Virus record (IMG/VR): IMGVR_UViG_3300020578_000340
Span: 1 to 28,300 of that record
Direction: 5' to 3' (one strand)
DNA: 28,300 bases
DNA from: a virus
Shown: positions 12,613 through 21,152 of the stretch, one piece after another
Layout: each line of letters begins with the position of its first letter
Numbering within the stretch: the first letter of the stretch is position 1
Made by a program: the position numbers and the translations under genes
The notes under the pieces: generated by a model
The model's database searches: none
What the model saw: only the letters and a program-made list of their open reading frames with translations
Told to the model about the DNA's origin: nothing

Positions 12613-13026
12613 CTAACTGAACACTTGAACTTCAATAATGTCTGCGCCACCCACTGCCGTTGCCGCCCAAGTGAGTCCTGTAGCCGTGGAAGTATCCACG
12701 GTAAGCACGAATCCGTTTGTGCCGAGCGAAAGAATCGTCGGCGCATTATCCGCAGTTGCGGTGAGCAGGTCGCCCTTCGCATTGAAGGTCACTGGCACGA
12801 TGAAGTTCACCCATGAAGAACCTGAATAATACTGAAGGGTGTCGGAGTCCGCGAGGTAGCAAAGCATCCCTTCCGCCAAGGTCGGCTCGCCCGCACCGCC
12901 GTATGCCGCATCACGAGCCGTGCTGTTTGCATAGACGGCAACTACTTGGTCTTGGACATACTGCTGAAGATTCGCGGCGGTAACAACCTCGCCCGCTTCC
13001 CAAAGATACGCGCCTGCTCCAGCCAT
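12613..13026 (-). CDS. Tail fibre or spike attachment protein
   Basis: A 137-residue protein. The N-terminal half follows the common fibre pattern (GEVVTAANLQQYVQDQVVAV, NSTARDAAYGG, LAEGMLCYLADSDTLQYYSG, SSWVNF). The C-terminal part (TFNAKGDLLTATADNAPTIL, SLGTNGFVLTVDTSTATGLT) is a repeat unit found in many phage fibres. The protein probably connects the hub to the distal fibre. It is short for a whole fibre, so it may be one of several small subunits together with its downstream neighbours. It follows the hub gene by seven bases. Confidence 0.7.
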   Translation of the reverse strand: MAGAGAYLWEAGEVVTAANLQQYVQDQVVAVYANSTARDAAYGGAGEPTLAEGMLCYLADSDTLQYYSGSSWVNFIVPVTFNAKGDLLTATADNAPTILSLGTNGFVLTVDTSTATGLTWAATAVGGADIIEVQVFS

Positions 13027-13033
13027 AGAGGCG

Positions 13034-14311
13034 CTATGTTACTGCATTACCGCTGGTCAACTTACCTAAAGTGGCGTCGTCCAGCGTCCACGGGAACGCG
13101 ATTTCGCGGACGGCGGTACGGAAAACAATGTTGTGAGCGGTGGGGGTTATGGTGTGGCTGATGCCCTCTACCGAAAGGCTTTGGGTGATGCTCGTCGGGG
13201 TGCCGATGGCAAACGACTTCTTGACCTTGATGACCGACGACAAATCCAAGGCGATGATGAGTTCTTGGGTTGGGACGGACACCTTGGCACCAGCAAACGA
13301 CACCGACACAGAATCAAATCTGTACTGGGGTTGACTGTAGAGGGGTAACAGATAGTCCGCCATGATTTGGGCGTCGGCGTCGGAGCAAAGCAAACCACTG
13401 AGATGCAAAGCCGACACTCCGTAGTCGGCTTGGCTTGCGGCATCGTTGGCGATGCCAGGATTGGTTGAGTCAATCGGGGTGCAGACGACACGGTTGTACA
13501 ACTGTTCCTGTCCGTACATCACCGACAGGGTCTCGTAATCGGCGTCTCCAGTGCCGTCATCCGAGAAAAAGAACGGTGAGGTCACGATGACGGTGCCGAG
13601 ACGGTTGGAGAAACGGAGCACGCCGTCTCCTTTGAGGAACAGGTAGCCCTGTTCGGTTGCCGCGATGTCTTGCATGTAGTCAAGCAAAACGGTTTGGTCG
13701 GGGATTGTTTCGGTGTCAAGCGTGATGGTTCCCGTCGCTAGGTCGGTCGCATCGGTGTAGTTGACCTCTGGTAGAGCCAACAGGGTACTGATTCTGGCAC
13801 CGCCAAGTTGGGCGGTGGGGTTGAACTCCTCTATGCGGGCGTTGGCAAACAACACGAAATCGTCCGATGCTTCAATCGTGACCGTTGACCGAGAGATTGG
13901 TGTTGAGGTCGGCTGAAACTCAACATCTATGTCGGTGATGCGACCCGTGAAAAGTGGGGTGTCGCCGTAGAACACTTTGATTTGACGGCGGATGGTGACG
14001 CCAGAAGTGCCCTCGGTGGTGTTGTAGTACGGCGAGTCGGTGTTGACTGGGTCGTATTTTCTGGCTTGGTCGTAGAGCACCACACTGCATGTAGCGGCGG
14101 AAAACTCATCCAACTGGGTTTGGCGTCCGCGGGTGATGTTGATTTCTTGGACATCCTCGGTGATGTCCACGCCGACACCACTGTCATACAGGGCGCAGAG
14201 CGGGTCGTCAAGGGTGCCGTAGCCGTCAGTAGCATCCAACTCCATGCCCGCGATGAATCCGATTTCTGCGGTCACCTTGTAGGTGCCGCCCCACGGCATG
14301 AGTTTGCTCAT
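13034..14311 (-). CDS. Minor tail / baseplate hub-like protein
   Basis: A 425-residue protein. The N-terminal part carries DITEDVQEINITRGRQTQLD, EFSAATCSVVLYDQARKYDP and SPYYNTTEGTSGVTIRRQIK, then PLFTGRITDID, a pattern of tail-tip proteins of actinophages in which the first domain binds the tail tube and the later part is a hub. Aspartates and aromatic beta strands continue (TVTIEASDDFVLFANARIEE). The C-terminal part (HTITPTAHNIVFRTAVREIA) is beta-rich. It follows the tape measure as usual and overlaps it by ATGA. Position and motif are the support; no enzymatic domain is visible. Confidence 0.8.
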   Translation of the reverse strand: MSKLMPWGGTYKVTAEIGFIAGMELDATDGYGTLDDPLCALYDSGVGVDITEDVQEINITRGRQTQLDEFSAATCSVVLYDQARKYDPVNTDSPYYNTTEGTSGVTIRRQIKVFYGDTPLFTGRITDIDVEFQPTSTPISRSTVTIEASDDFVLFANARIEEFNPTAQLGGARISTLLALPEVNYTDATDLATGTITLDTETIPDQTVLLDYMQDIAATEQGYLFLKGDGVLRFSNRLGTVIVTSPFFFSDDGTGDADYETLSVMYGQEQLYNRVVCTPIDSTNPGIANDAASQADYGVSALHLSGLLCSDADAQIMADYLLPLYSQPQYRFDSVSVSFAGAKVSVPTQELIIALDLSSVIKVKKSFAIGTPTSITQSLSVEGISHTITPTAHNIVFRTAVREIAFPWTLDDATLGKLTSGNAVT

Positions 14312-17300
14312 ACGGTTGTGACTGGTAGAGCGCCGTTCTTACGAGACCACCGTTTCAGTTCGTTGACAATCGCATCACCAATCGTCTTGCCGTCAGCACC
14401 CATACCCGCGTTCACCGTCAAGTTGATAACCGTGGACTCGCCCATCTTGCCCATCCGATTCAACGGGATGACCGCTTCTGGACCCGCCTCGCCGACCATG
14501 CCAAGCGTCGGTCTGGTCACGATTCCGCCTTTGGCGAGCATGGTCATCTCAGTCAGACTCCCACTGATTCCACCACCGCCGCCACCAAGTGTTGCGATGG
14601 CGTTTGCCTGTGCGATTTTCGCGGCAATCTTCGGGAACTCTTTTTCAATCTTTCTGATTCCAGCGTTTGGGTGCTCCGCCACGAACTCACTAATCCTTGA
14701 AGCAAGGGCGGTATTGCCAGCCGCCGATGCTTGAACTGCCCTTGCCGCGAGCGCTTCAATCGGTCGGACTGGCGTGGTTGCGCCACCAGTGGTTGCGCCA
14801 CCAGTGGTTGCGCCACCAGTCGTACCGCCGCCGCCACCCGTGCCTGATACATCCGCGGGCTTGATTGGCAGTCCAGCCAAAGCGGCATCAAACTCACCTT
14901 TGATGCGAGCCAGAACCGCCTTCAACTGGTCAATGGTCGCATCGGCGATTTCCTCCTCCAACTTCTCAATCTTGTCCTTGATACCCTCCACAATCTTCTT
15001 CGCCAACTCAAAACCAGCCTTGTAGAAAGTGTCGTTGAGGAAGGTTCCGAGGTTTTCCGCTTGTCCTCGGAGCGACGACTCAAACTCGTTCATTTGTTTG
15101 ATGGTCTCACCGCCGCCCAACTCAATCGCCGCCGCAATCTTGCTTCCCGCCTCCAAACCAGCCTCCAACACCATGCGAATGTTGTTCGGCGACAACCCCA
15201 TAGCAATCAAGCGCTTCACCGTCTCCGCAAACTTGGAGGCGTCATTGGCGCGTTCAGCCAACGCCTTCATAAAGTCGGCGCCGACCTCATCACCAATCTT
15301 GAAGAACGCCTTACCCGCCGAGGCACCAGCCTTGTCCGCCAAGTCCGACAAATCCTTGAACATTTTGTTCACTTCGGGAATCGCATCGGTGGCGCCCGTC
15401 AACAACTCGGTCGCGAACTTGCCGCCAGTTTCCGCCCCCATCGCCAACAACTGGTCAACACCCTCCCTCGTCAAACCTTTGGCGACCAACTCTTGCAACT
15501 GGGATGAAAAGTTGATGGCGTTCTTGTACTGCTCGCGCAGACGGTCCATCATTGACTTCTGTTGTTTTTGTGTTTCGTTGGCTTTCGCCGTCGCATCAGC
15601 CAACTGGTTCTGCGCCTCGGTCACTTTCTCCAGTTGCTTAGCCGCCTCTTCGTAGGCTTCACGGCGGGCTTTCCTGCCCATCGTCGCCTCCGCTTTCCTG
15701 ACAAGAGCGTCGTAAGCCGCCTGTTCCTCGTTGACCTTCGCCTGCGCCTCAGCCGTGTTCTCGTTCGCCTGACGGATGGCGTCCTGCATCTGTTCGTAAC
15801 CCGACAGAGCGTTGCTGAACGACATCGTATCCCGCACGCTGTCCGCAACACCCTTGGAGTAGTCAGCCAAATCCTGTTTCATCTGTCTTATCGGTTCGTT
15901 CGCCTTCTCCGCGGCGGCTTCCGCTTGACTGAAAGCGTCGGTCAACGAATACGAACCGTAGATGGCGCTCTTCGCGGCGTCCGCCATGCCCTTCATCGCA
16001 TCGGAGTACTCCTCCATCCGCTCCGTAGCCTTCGCGAGCGCCTTCTCCGCAACCTCCATGATTTTCTTGCGAAGTTTCTCCTTCTCCTTCTCCAACTTTG
16101 ACGCCCCCTTGCTCGCCCCATCCGTTTTCGTGTTGAACTTGTCAAAAGCGTTCGCGCCAGTGATTGCCCCGTTCTTGGCGCCTTCAAGCACCTTTATCGC
16201 GCCCTGCATCCGAGTGATAAACGCCTGTGCCTTTCGGGCATCCTCATTGTCGCCACCGATTCCTTGCTTGAACAACGCCAACGCTGTCGTTGCCGTCATA
16301 ATCTTTTGCTTGAAATCCTCTATGTCGGCGTCTATCTGGACGGTGATTTTGTCCAATCCCGCTAGGATGCCCAGCGAATACAGCAGGGCATCCACCTGTT
16401 GCGTCTCATAACCCGCCGCTTTGGCGCCCTCATAGAACTGTGCTACCGCCGACTTCTGATACTTCGCCACATCGGCGGTGTTCCCGCCAAGGGTGAGGAT
16501 GGCGGCGGAGTTTTCCTTCAACTGATTGTAGAGCGTCATGCCCGCCTTGGCGAAGGCGTCGGTGTTGCCTGTGGTGTTTTTCAATCCCTCCGCCAACTCG
16601 GTCGTCTGCTCGCGAATCTTCTGGAACTCAGCCAGTTTCTTGTTCTTGTCGTCCTGACCGCCGTAGAACTTGTCCGCGAACGCCTCCGCTTTGACGATGT
16701 TGTCGTCGGTCGCATCACGCAATCCGTTGAGGGCGGTAACCAGAGAGAGCACCGACAGTTTTTGCTTGTCAATCGCTGGCTTCAACTTCTCTTGCGCCGC
16801 TTTTTGTGCCAAAACCTCAATGTTTAGTTTCTTGTACTTGTTGGCGAAGATGTCCATGACCATCTGCGCCTCGTCCATGTTGTCAATACCGTCAGCCAAC
16901 GCCGCGTTCTTTTCCATTTCGGCGTAGGTGTAATCCTTCGCCTTTTTCCCTAACTTGTCCTGACCAGCCATCGTGTCTATCAACCCGAGTACATAGGCGC
17001 CTGGGTCGGTTTGTTTCATCAAGTCGTTGACTTGTTTGAGACTTTCAACGAACTGAAGTTGTTGGTCGTTGAAACCCGCCATGTCGCGGGTAAGTTCGTC
17101 GTTGATGAAGAATCCGCCTTGGTTTTCGGCGATAGTCAGCAAAGCCTGTAACTGGTCTGCGTTGAAGTTGAGTCCTGAAGCCTTCGCCGCCTCTATGTTG
17201 AACTTGGAGATGGCTTTCTTGCCGCCGTCAAATGCCTTGAACGCCGAGGTCGCATCGGCTCCGATGACATTGAGTGCCGTCCCTAGTTCGTCGGCGGCGT

Positions 17301-19080
17301 CGGAGCCAGAGGTAAGTGCGCCTTTTAGGTCACGCTGACCCTGAACGAACTCGTTGATTTCTGTTGTGTTGCCCTTCAGCGCATAGATTTGGTCTTTGAC
17401 CGCCTGTGTCAAATCCCTCGTGCGTTCCGCCGTTGCTTTTGTTTCTTTGCGCCACGCCATGAAGAGTTCAATGCCCGCATAGACCGCGAGCAACGGCAAC
17501 ATGGAGGTCATCAGGCTGACGACCGCGGCTTTTACGGCGGTGAGACTCGCCCTCAACGCAAACAGCGCCGCTCTGAACGAACCAATCGCCGCCCCACCCT
17601 GCGAAACCGTGAGACTGTACGCCTTCTGCTCTGCGATAGCCATTTTCACCGCGACACTCATCGCCTTGAAACTTGCGACCAGAGCCATCACCCTTTGACT
17701 TCCCAAGAGTGCACCCATCACAAAGTTCTTTATCAACAACAATCCGACCACCATCAACAGGGGTTTGAGGTATGTCAAAGACGCCGCGATGACCTGCAAT
17801 GCGGACGCCAAACCGCCCAAGACAGTTGTGATGACTGGACCGAACGCATCAAGCAAGCCCGTCCCCAAGTCGGTTAGTTGGGCAATCGTGTCGGCGAGCG
17901 CCTTAGCGAAAAGTATCACTGCTGGAATCATCGGTTTCAACGAGGCGACGATGTTCGTCAAAGCCTCCCGCAACTCTGGCGACATCGCCGCCAATAGGGC
18001 TATTGCGGTCAATGGACCGCTCAACTTTGTTGCGAACGCGCCAATCAACGGCAAGTTCCCAAGCAACTTCTTGCCTGCGAACGCCGCCAACCCGCCACCC
18101 ACGGCGGTCACAATAGGAATGAACTTCTTGAACGACGCCGCAATCTGGTCAACGGACTGTTTGCCCAAATCCAAATCCTTGAAGAACAAGGCGCCCCTGC
18201 GAATCAAATCCGTCAACGGTTGCAACAAGTCCTTCATCGCCACACCCAAACCCTTCAGGATGTTGGCAAACGCACCGCCCTCGCGGAGGCTCTTAGAGAA
18301 CGAGTTGACCAAGTCGTAGACCGCTTTTATCATCGGACCGAAACCTTGGAGCAACGCGGTACCCATCTCCAGTTTGATGTCGTTTTGCAGACGAGCGAAA
18401 GAACGCAACACTTTCCCTGGCTCGGTCATCGCCGCCTCGTACAACCCTGCGACTCGGGTACCTTCCTCCATGATGAGGTTGATGGTCGCCTGTTGGCGTT
18501 CGGTGGCGGTGAGTTCGGTGGCGTTCTTGCCGAGTTGTTTCGCGTACTTTGAGTAACCCTCGGAGGCGTAACGCGAGATACCAGCAGACTTCAACAAGAT
18601 GGATGACCCTGTTTGGATGGCGCGAGTCAACAACTCCGCGGTGTCGGTGGAGTTCCTTTGGCTGATGACCGCCAAGTCTTGGGCGACGCGGGCAACACCA
18701 GCCGCTTTTGAGAGGTCAAGGTTGTTTTGCGCGAACTTCAGCGCGATGTTTTGCGCGGCATCCATCTCAATGCCGTTCTTGCGGATTGCTTTGGCGGCGT
18801 TGTTGATAGCGGTGGCGCCGATACCTGTGGACTTGCCGACCGCCTGAATCGCGACATTCAACTCCGAGACCTTCGCCGCGACTTGGAAGGATTCTTTGCC
18901 GTAACGAAGAATCGCATAGCCCGCCGTGCCTGCGGCGACGCCGAGCACGGTCAGAATCTTGGAGGTTGGTTGTAACGCCTTCTGGAAGTGCTGTAACGAC
19001 GCGGTCGCCGCATGAATCGGGTCAATGAAGTCGCCTGCGTCGGCGATAAGTTTCGCCCTTACTTCAAGTTCGTCAGCCAC
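14308..19080 (-). CDS. Tail tape measure protein
   Basis: A 1590-residue protein, the longest in the window. The N-terminus is helical (LEVRAKLIADAGDFIDPIHA, FQKALQPTSKIL). Hydrophobic segments at about 330-480 (LIGAFATKLSGPLTAIALLA, PLLMVVGLLLIKNFVMGALL) resemble the membrane-insertion region of other tape measures. Long charged coiled coils lie at about 1000-1450 (KLEKEKEKLRKKIMEVAEKA). A Gly/Thr linker and the typical end GGIVTRPTLGMVGEAGPEAV close the protein. At roughly 0.15 nm per residue, it would set a tail near 240 nm (an estimate). The GTG at 19080 has an AGG upstream and lies ten bases after the stop of the frameshifted chaperone. It carries no obvious peptidase or lysozyme insert. 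Confidence 0.95.
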   Translation of the reverse strand: MADELEVRAKLIADAGDFIDPIHAATASLQHFQKALQPTSKILTVLGVAAGTAGYAILRYGKESFQVAAKVSELNVAIQAVGKSTGIGATAINNAAKAIRKNGIEMDAAQNIALKFAQNNLDLSKAAGVARVAQDLAVISQRNSTDTAELLTRAIQTGSSILLKSAGISRYASEGYSKYAKQLGKNATELTATERQQATINLIMEEGTRVAGLYEAAMTEPGKVLRSFARLQNDIKLEMGTALLQGFGPMIKAVYDLVNSFSKSLREGGAFANILKGLGVAMKDLLQPLTDLIRRGALFFKDLDLGKQSVDQIAASFKKFIPIVTAVGGGLAAFAGKKLLGNLPLIGAFATKLSGPLTAIALLAAMSPELREALTNIVASLKPMIPAVILFAKALADTIAQLTDLGTGLLDAFGPVITTVLGGLASALQVIAASLTYLKPLLMVVGLLLIKNFVMGALLGSQRVMALVASFKAMSVAVKMAIAEQKAYSLTVSQGGAAIGSFRAALFALRASLTAVKAAVVSLMTSMLPLLAVYAGIELFMAWRKETKATAERTRDLTQAVKDQIYALKGNTTEINEFVQGQRDLKGALTSGSDAADELGTALNVIGADATSAFKAFDGGKKAISKFNIEAAKASGLNFNADQLQALLTIAENQGGFFINDELTRDMAGFNDQQLQFVESLKQVNDLMKQTDPGAYVLGLIDTMAGQDKLGKKAKDYTYAEMEKNAALADGIDNMDEAQMVMDIFANKYKKLNIEVLAQKAAQEKLKPAIDKQKLSVLSLVTALNGLRDATDDNIVKAEAFADKFYGGQDDKNKKLAEFQKIREQTTELAEGLKNTTGNTDAFAKAGMTLYNQLKENSAAILTLGGNTADVAKYQKSAVAQFYEGAKAAGYETQQVDALLYSLGILAGLDKITVQIDADIEDFKQKIMTATTALALFKQGIGGDNEDARKAQAFITRMQGAIKVLEGAKNGAITGANAFDKFNTKTDGASKGASKLEKEKEKLRKKIMEVAEKALAKATERMEEYSDAMKGMADAAKSAIYGSYSLTDAFSQAEAAAEKANEPIRQMKQDLADYSKGVADSVRDTMSFSNALSGYEQMQDAIRQANENTAEAQAKVNEEQAAYDALVRKAEATMGRKARREAYEEAAKQLEKVTEAQNQLADATAKANETQKQQKSMMDRLREQYKNAINFSSQLQELVAKGLTREGVDQLLAMGAETGGKFATELLTGATDAIPEVNKMFKDLSDLADKAGASAGKAFFKIGDEVGADFMKALAERANDASKFAETVKRLIAMGLSPNNIRMVLEAGLEAGSKIAAAIELGGGETIKQMNEFESSLRGQAENLGTFLNDTFYKAGFELAKKIVEGIKDKIEKLEEEIADATIDQLKAVLARIKGEFDAALAGLPIKPADVSGTGGGGGTTGGATTGGATTGGATTPVRPIEALAARAVQASAAGNTALASRISEFVAEHPNAGIRKIEKEFPKIAAKIAQANAIATLGGGGGGISGSLTEMTMLAKGGIVTRPTLGMVGEAGPEAVIPLNRMGKMGESTVINLTVNAGMGADGKTIGDAIVNELKRWSRKNGALPVTTV
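14776..14820. repeat. Three tandem 15-bp copies in the tape measure linker
   Basis: The unit GGTTGCGCCACCAGT occurs three times without change (14776-14790, 14791-14805, 14806-14820). It encodes the Thr-Gly-Gly-Ala-Thr repeat of a Gly/Thr linker before the C-terminal domain of the tape measure protein, so the copy number could vary in frame. Confidence 0.8.
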
Positions 19081-19089
19081 GGCTACCTG

Positions 19090-19619
19090 CTAACGGCGAC
19101 GCTTTGCGGCTTTCTCTGCGTCGTGCGCCTTCAACTTGTAGTACGCCGCCCACTCCACGATTTCCGCAGACGAGATGGGGGCGTGCCCGCCACTGCCGTA
19201 CAACAGTTCGTGTACGGTGCGACCCAACTTCTCGGCGAGGTCGTACAAGAACCTGCGCTCGGTGTTGATTAGGAGCCTTTTCCCGCCTCATCTACCGCCT
19301 TCTCTCCGAAGCCAGACAATCGCATGGCGACTGCCACGATTTTGTCCAAGGCGGCTCCCGACTTGCCCATGACAATGTCCTTGTCTGCGCCATCAAACAC
19401 TTGTTCACCCGTTTCAGGGTCATAGACACACTGGACGACGATTTCAGGCATCATCTTTCGCATGTCAATGTTGCCGTTGTTGTTGGCGGCATCCTGCGAG
19501 ATAGCGGCGCGAGCCGCCCCCGACATTCCACGGATTTCAACTTCAACACCCCACTCGTCAATCTTGACGATTTCTCGTTGGGTGTCGTCTACTGCAATAA
19601 TGCGGTCACGAAGGGACAC
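19090..19619 (-). CDS. Tail assembly chaperone, -1 frameshift product (gpGT-like)
   Basis: Predicted 176-residue fusion. The first 114 residues are shared with the short chaperone. At the heptamer GGGAAAA (19278-19284) a -1 shift on AAA continues into RLLINTERRFLYDLAEKLGR, TVHELLYGSGGHAPISSAEI and VEWAAYYKLKAHDAEKAAKR, ending at TAG 19090. The second part has the LGRTV.ELL and ISSAE..EW.AYY pattern of the T-like chaperone domain and has no convincing start codon of its own. The ratio of short to fused product would control assembly around the tape measure, encoded immediately after. The heptamer fits the X XXY YYZ rule in the zero frame. Confidence 0.85.
19269..19619 (-). CDS. Tail assembly chaperone, short form (gpG-like)
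   Basis: A 116-residue protein: MSLRDRIIAVDDTQREIVKI, WGVEVEIRGMSGAARAAISQ, MMPEIVVQCVYDPETGEQVF and KIVAVAMRLSGFGEKAVDEA. This is the pattern of the short tail chaperone of siphoviruses encoded between tail tube and tape measure. It ends six bases after the slippery heptamer, so most ribosomes make this form. The ATG at 19619 has GGAGAA before it. It assembles the tail together with the fused form. Confidence 0.85.
   Translation of the reverse strand: MSLRDRIIAVDDTQREIVKIDEWGVEVEIRGMSGAARAAISQDAANNNGNIDMRKMMPEIVVQCVYDPETGEQVFDGADKDIVMGKSGAALDKIVAVAMRLSGFGEKAVDEAGKGS
19278..19284 (-). promoter_or_regulatory. -1 frameshift slippery site GGGAAAA
   Basis: Minus-strand heptamer G GGA AAA in the zero frame, next to the lambda sequence G GGA AAG in type. 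Zero-frame translation ends at TAA 19269-19271, six bases on. The -1 frame stays open for 62 codons with a recognisable chaperone T-domain. Confidence 0.85.
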
Positions 19620-19646
19620 GGTATTCTCCTATGTTGTTGTGGTTTT

Positions 19647-20063
19647 TTAGAAGGTTGTTCGGGTAATCTGCCCCGTCACTTGGAAATCCAGTGACGCGGT
19701 CACCACATCTCCGACCGAAGCCGAAACTTCGTAGGAGGTGAGGATGCACTCGCCAGTGTACTTGACTTTGCCAGCCGACGAACCCTCGGGACCGTACTCA
19801 AAGGTGAGCGTTGCCGCCTGCCCGACGACTGCCGACAGGGTGGCGTCCGCCGTGGCGTCAAACTTGCCCGAGACGCTGATGGTCGCATCGCTGAGACCAG
19901 TGATGTAGGTCTTTGCCGACCCAGCGACACCGAATGTCGTGGTCTCGGCGGTTTCCACATCGCGGGGGAAGCCGATGTCGTCCAAGTATGTTGAATAATC
20001 AACGAGCGAACCCGCGGCGTTATCCAACTTGAAAACCGCTGACTTACCGTGTACAAATGCCAT
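19647..20063 (-). CDS. Major tail tube protein, paralogue A
   Basis: A 138-residue protein: MAFVHGKSAVFKLDNAAGSL, DIGFPRDVETAETTTFGVAG, AKTYITGLSDATISVSGKFD, LTFEYGPEGSSAGKVKYTG, ECILTSYEVSASVGDVVTAS, FQVTG. This is the normal size and pattern of a siphovirus tail tube protein. It lies between a paralogue (20079-20801) and the chaperone gene, the expected place for the major tail subunit. The protein forms stacked rings inside which the tape measure lies. Which of the two paralogues is the main tube subunit cannot be decided by sequence. Confidence 0.8.
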   Translation of the reverse strand: MAFVHGKSAVFKLDNAAGSLVDYSTYLDDIGFPRDVETAETTTFGVAGSAKTYITGLSDATISVSGKFDATADATLSAVVGQAATLTFEYGPEGSSAGKVKYTGECILTSYEVSASVGDVVTASLDFQVTGQITRTTF

Positions 20064-20078
20064 GATGGTTGTTTCTCC

Positions 20079-20801
20079 TTAGCGTCTTGCGAACGCCATT
20101 GTGAAGGTGATTGAGCCTGTACCGCTTGCCGTTGTACTGGCTCGCAGGTATCGGTTGACGGTGGTGCCCGTTGCGACGAGGACCCGTTCCGAAGTGGTGA
20201 CCGTGGTTGCGACGGTCGTGAAAGTGGCAAGGTCGGCAAAGGTCGTGTTGTCCGACGAGTGCTGAACCTTGAAAGTGGTGTTGTTGTTCATCGTGTTTGC
20301 GGTGACATGCAGTTGTGCCATACCGCCGTTTGCGGTGGAGGCGCTGTTGTCTTGGGAGGCGCCGTTGGCGCTCGCCGTGACCGCCGCGAGAGCGGTGAGA
20401 AGAATCGCATCATCGGCACCGCCGTCAGCCTGCGCGTCATACGAAACCGTGACCACATCACCCACTGGGGCTGAAACCTCATACGAAGTGGTCTTGGCGA
20501 GCATGATGTAGGCGGTGTTGCCCGCCGTGATGCCCGACTGTGCGAACAGGACGGGGGCGAGCGAGTCGGAGCCGAGCGAGGCGCTCAACGCGACATCCAC
20601 CGCCAATGCGGCGCCGTCAAACATTCCAGACGCCGACACGGTCGCGTCACGCAAACCCGTGATGTAGGACTTCGCCGAGGAACCGAAAACGGTCGTCTCA
20701 GCCGTCTCAACATCCTGAGACACAGAGCCATCGTTGAGGAACGCCGTCAACGGGTGAACGCCGTGGATAATCGCCGCATTTTTGCCGTGAATGAAAGCCA
20801 T
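20079..20801 (-). CDS. Tail tube-like protein, paralogue B with C-terminal domain
   Basis: A 240-residue protein. Residues 1-130 parallel paralogue A (MAFIHGKNAAIIHGVHPLTA, DVETAETTVFGSSAKSYITG, DATVSASGMFD, TTSYEVSAPVGDVVTVSYDA). Residues 135-240 form an extra beta-rich domain (DNTTFADLATFTTVATTVTT, VNRYLRASTTASGTGSITFT), similar to Ig-like or decorating domains attached to tail tubes. The two genes probably arose by duplication, with B decorating or specialising part of the tail. The start overlaps the previous stop by one base (TAATG). A tail terminator-proximal ring is an alternative role. Confidence 0.75.
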   Translation of the reverse strand: MAFIHGKNAAIIHGVHPLTAFLNDGSVSQDVETAETTVFGSSAKSYITGLRDATVSASGMFDGAALAVDVALSASLGSDSLAPVLFAQSGITAGNTAYIMLAKTTSYEVSAPVGDVVTVSYDAQADGGADDAILLTALAAVTASANGASQDNSASTANGGMAQLHVTANTMNNNTTFKVQHSSDNTTFADLATFTTVATTVTTSERVLVATGTTVNRYLRASTTASGTGSITFTMAFARR

Positions 20802-21007
20802 TACTTGTCATCCTTTGCAATCGCATCAACGACCACTGGCTCAGGTTGTGGCTCAGGGTCTTTCGTCTTGGGGTCAACGGGTTCAATGATTGCCTGTTCC
20901 CGCAACCATTTGATTGAACGGGGAGGCAAATCCTCAACGACATCGCCGACCTCCGCACGCTTGTTGGGCGGGTAGTCAATCCCTTGTAGAACCTTGTACT
21001 TCGGCAT
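20801..21007 (-). CDS. Small acidic protein before the tail tube genes
   Basis: A 68-residue protein: MPKYKVLQGIDYPPNKRAEV, GDVVEDLPPRSIKWLREQAI, then a Pro/Glu-rich end (KTKDPEPQPEPVVVDAIAKD). The YKVL.GI.YPP..RAE.GD....LP..S..WL pattern is one I recall from small proteins in phage head-tail regions, with no known role. ATG at 21007 has AGGAG four bases upstream; the longer frame to 21052 lacks it. The stop overlaps the start of tail paralogue B, so the two are coupled. Confidence 0.65.
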   Translation of the reverse strand: MPKYKVLQGIDYPPNKRAEVGDVVEDLPPRSIKWLREQAIIEPVDPKTKDPEPQPEPVVVDAIAKDDK

Positions 21008-21056
21008 GTCGCTCCTGAGTGTCTCGGGCGTGCTCGCATCCCCGACTCTCACCCGA

Positions 21057-21107
21057 CCACGAGGGCACGATGGGCGATGCCGAGGTCACGAGGACACGAT
21101 GACATCG
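21057..21107. repeat. Imperfect direct repeat in the gap before the tail genes
   Basis: The 145-bp gap between the transglycosylase-like gene and the small tail gene holds two imperfect copies of CACGAGG-x-CACGATG, starting near 21057 and 21086 (period 29 bp). The rest of the gap contains no convincing promoter or open frame, only a weak hairpin after the upstream stop and one GATGCGA word at 21034. Confidence 0.5.
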
Positions 21108-21152
21108 CCGAGATTACAACCGACACACACCCGCTGAACCCTCAACAGGGGT

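Noticed and set aside
19073-19291. A 72-codon minus-strand frame next to the chaperone gene
   Set aside because: Its translation is arginine-rich without family features; the -1 frame reached from the slippery site gives the expected chaperone domain instead.
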